Shown here one piece after another: positions 12,695-13,178 of a DNA stretch of 13,178 nt (within the stretch, counting starts at the first letter, position 1; each line of letters begins with the position of its first letter). The position numbers and the translations under genes were made by a program. Source of the DNA: Bacillota bacterium (GTDB lineage: Bacteria; Bacillota; Clostridia; Acetivibrionales; DSM-1351); the NCBI GenBank assembly GCA_023431385.1, contig JAEYWA010000210.1, forward strand, positions 1 to 13,178. Reading direction: 5' to 3'. Below the pieces are notes generated by a model. That model saw nothing but the letters and a program-made list of their open reading frames with translations. It did no database searches and was not told the origin of the DNA.

Positions 12695-13178
12695 AACAGA
12701 AACAGTAATGATGCAAAAAGCCTTAATATTCCCACACACCCCAGGGCAAAAACAATGGAAGTACGTTTGTAAAGCCAGACTCCGATAATTGGAGAAATGA
12801 ACTGTGACAGGTTTATTAAGGTTGTGTAAACTGCAATATTAATAGTCTTGTTTTTTTGCGGAACTACTTCTATGAGATTATGAAAAATTGCAAGAGTAAA
12901 GGCTGAAAAGGTTAGACCTGTAACAGTACTTTGAATTAGCAGCAGGTATTGAGATTTTATCAGTATCATTGACAAAGCATTTATAGAAAGACCAAGGGTG
13001 CCAAAAACAAGTATCAGCCGGGCACCCTTTTTCTCGATTGTTTTTCCCCAGAAGGTATAGGTAAGTACTCCGGCAAAGCCTACGGCTACGTTGACATAAC
13101 TCAACCATGCTTCATTTATTCCGATCACATCTACCTGATATATAAAGAATAAAGGCCATCCCATATGCCAGGACACAT
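12652..13178 (-). CDS. MFS transporter, C-terminal part (cut by window edge)
   Basis: The visible 174 codons encode roughly helices 7-12 of a major facilitator superfamily transporter. PLFFIYQVDVIGINEAWLSY is followed by a membrane segment and then the cytoplasmic loop FWGKTIEKKGARLILVFG, a motif-A-like G-x4-D/E-K-x-G-x-R pattern. Four more hydrophobic segments and a basic tail (RYLRSKKAASLTS) follow. The true start lies beyond position 13178; the Met at 13174-13176 is internal because it falls in the middle of the fold. The gene runs towards the phosphatase and ends 67 nt from it. The substrate cannot be inferred. Confidence 0.8.
   Translation of the reverse strand, partial: VSWHMGWPLFFIYQVDVIGINEAWLSYVNVAVGFAGVLTYTFWGKTIEKKGARLILVFGTLGLSINALSMILIKSQYLLLIQSTVTGLTFSAFTLAIFHNLIEVVPQKNKTINIAVYTTLINLSQFISPIIGVWLYKRTSIVFALGCVGILRLFASLLFLLRYLRSKKAASLTS

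Noticed and set aside
1..13178. CRISPR array, tRNA or rRNA genes
   Set aside because: No regularly spaced identical repeats and no recognisable tRNA or rRNA sequence were seen on either strand.

Overview
The window looks like a low-GC Firmicute of the Clostridia type. Evidence: A+T-rich coding sequence, strong AGGAGG-type ribosome binding sites, TTG starts on two genes, a THF riboswitch in front of an ECF folate transporter, and a Clostridia-like divergent type IIA topoisomerase pair. The exact genus is not provable here; a Ruminiclostridium-like organism is my best guess (inference).

Left part (1-3290) holds ordinary single genes. There is a small Thr/Pro-repeat lipoprotein, then a THF riboswitch controlling a FolT-type ECF folate S-component. 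A DUF4097-type lipoprotein with a repeated S/T-G-x-G-N motif follows. A hypothetical acidic protein lies on the minus strand and shares a hairpin terminator with the DUF4097 gene.

Middle part (about 3380-7560) is an accessory region of a very different character. Its first half (3382-4867) is debris: a phosphinothricin-type GNAT acetyltransferase lacking its N-terminus and carrying an in-frame stop, a truncated DUF3784-like membrane protein, a scrap of IS66 transposase, and a frameshifted FtsX-like permease tail. The second half (4865-7411) is a four-unit array of unrelated small genes: a DHCW-type cupin, a helical protein with a decayed lipoprotein signal, a frameshifted membrane protein, and a lipoprotein. 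The units are separated by copies of one recurring intergenic module. Each module has a terminator hairpin whose left arm is ACCGCACATTCA-like, a variable spacer, an inverted copy of that arm (TGAATAGTGCGGTA), and then a TTGACA-type promoter for the next gene. The left edge of the array carries only the promoter half of the module and the right edge only the terminator half. The right edge runs directly into a broken Nudix hydrolase. This is the most interesting structure here: it looks like a repeat-bounded gene-cassette array in which every gene has its own promoter and terminator.

Right part (7562-13178) returns to housekeeping-like genes. A divergent ParE/GyrB-like ATPase subunit and a ParC/GyrA-like cleavage subunit together would form a type IIA topoisomerase. 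A histidine phosphatase follows 14 nt after the cleavage subunit. A convergent MFS transporter is cut by the window edge.
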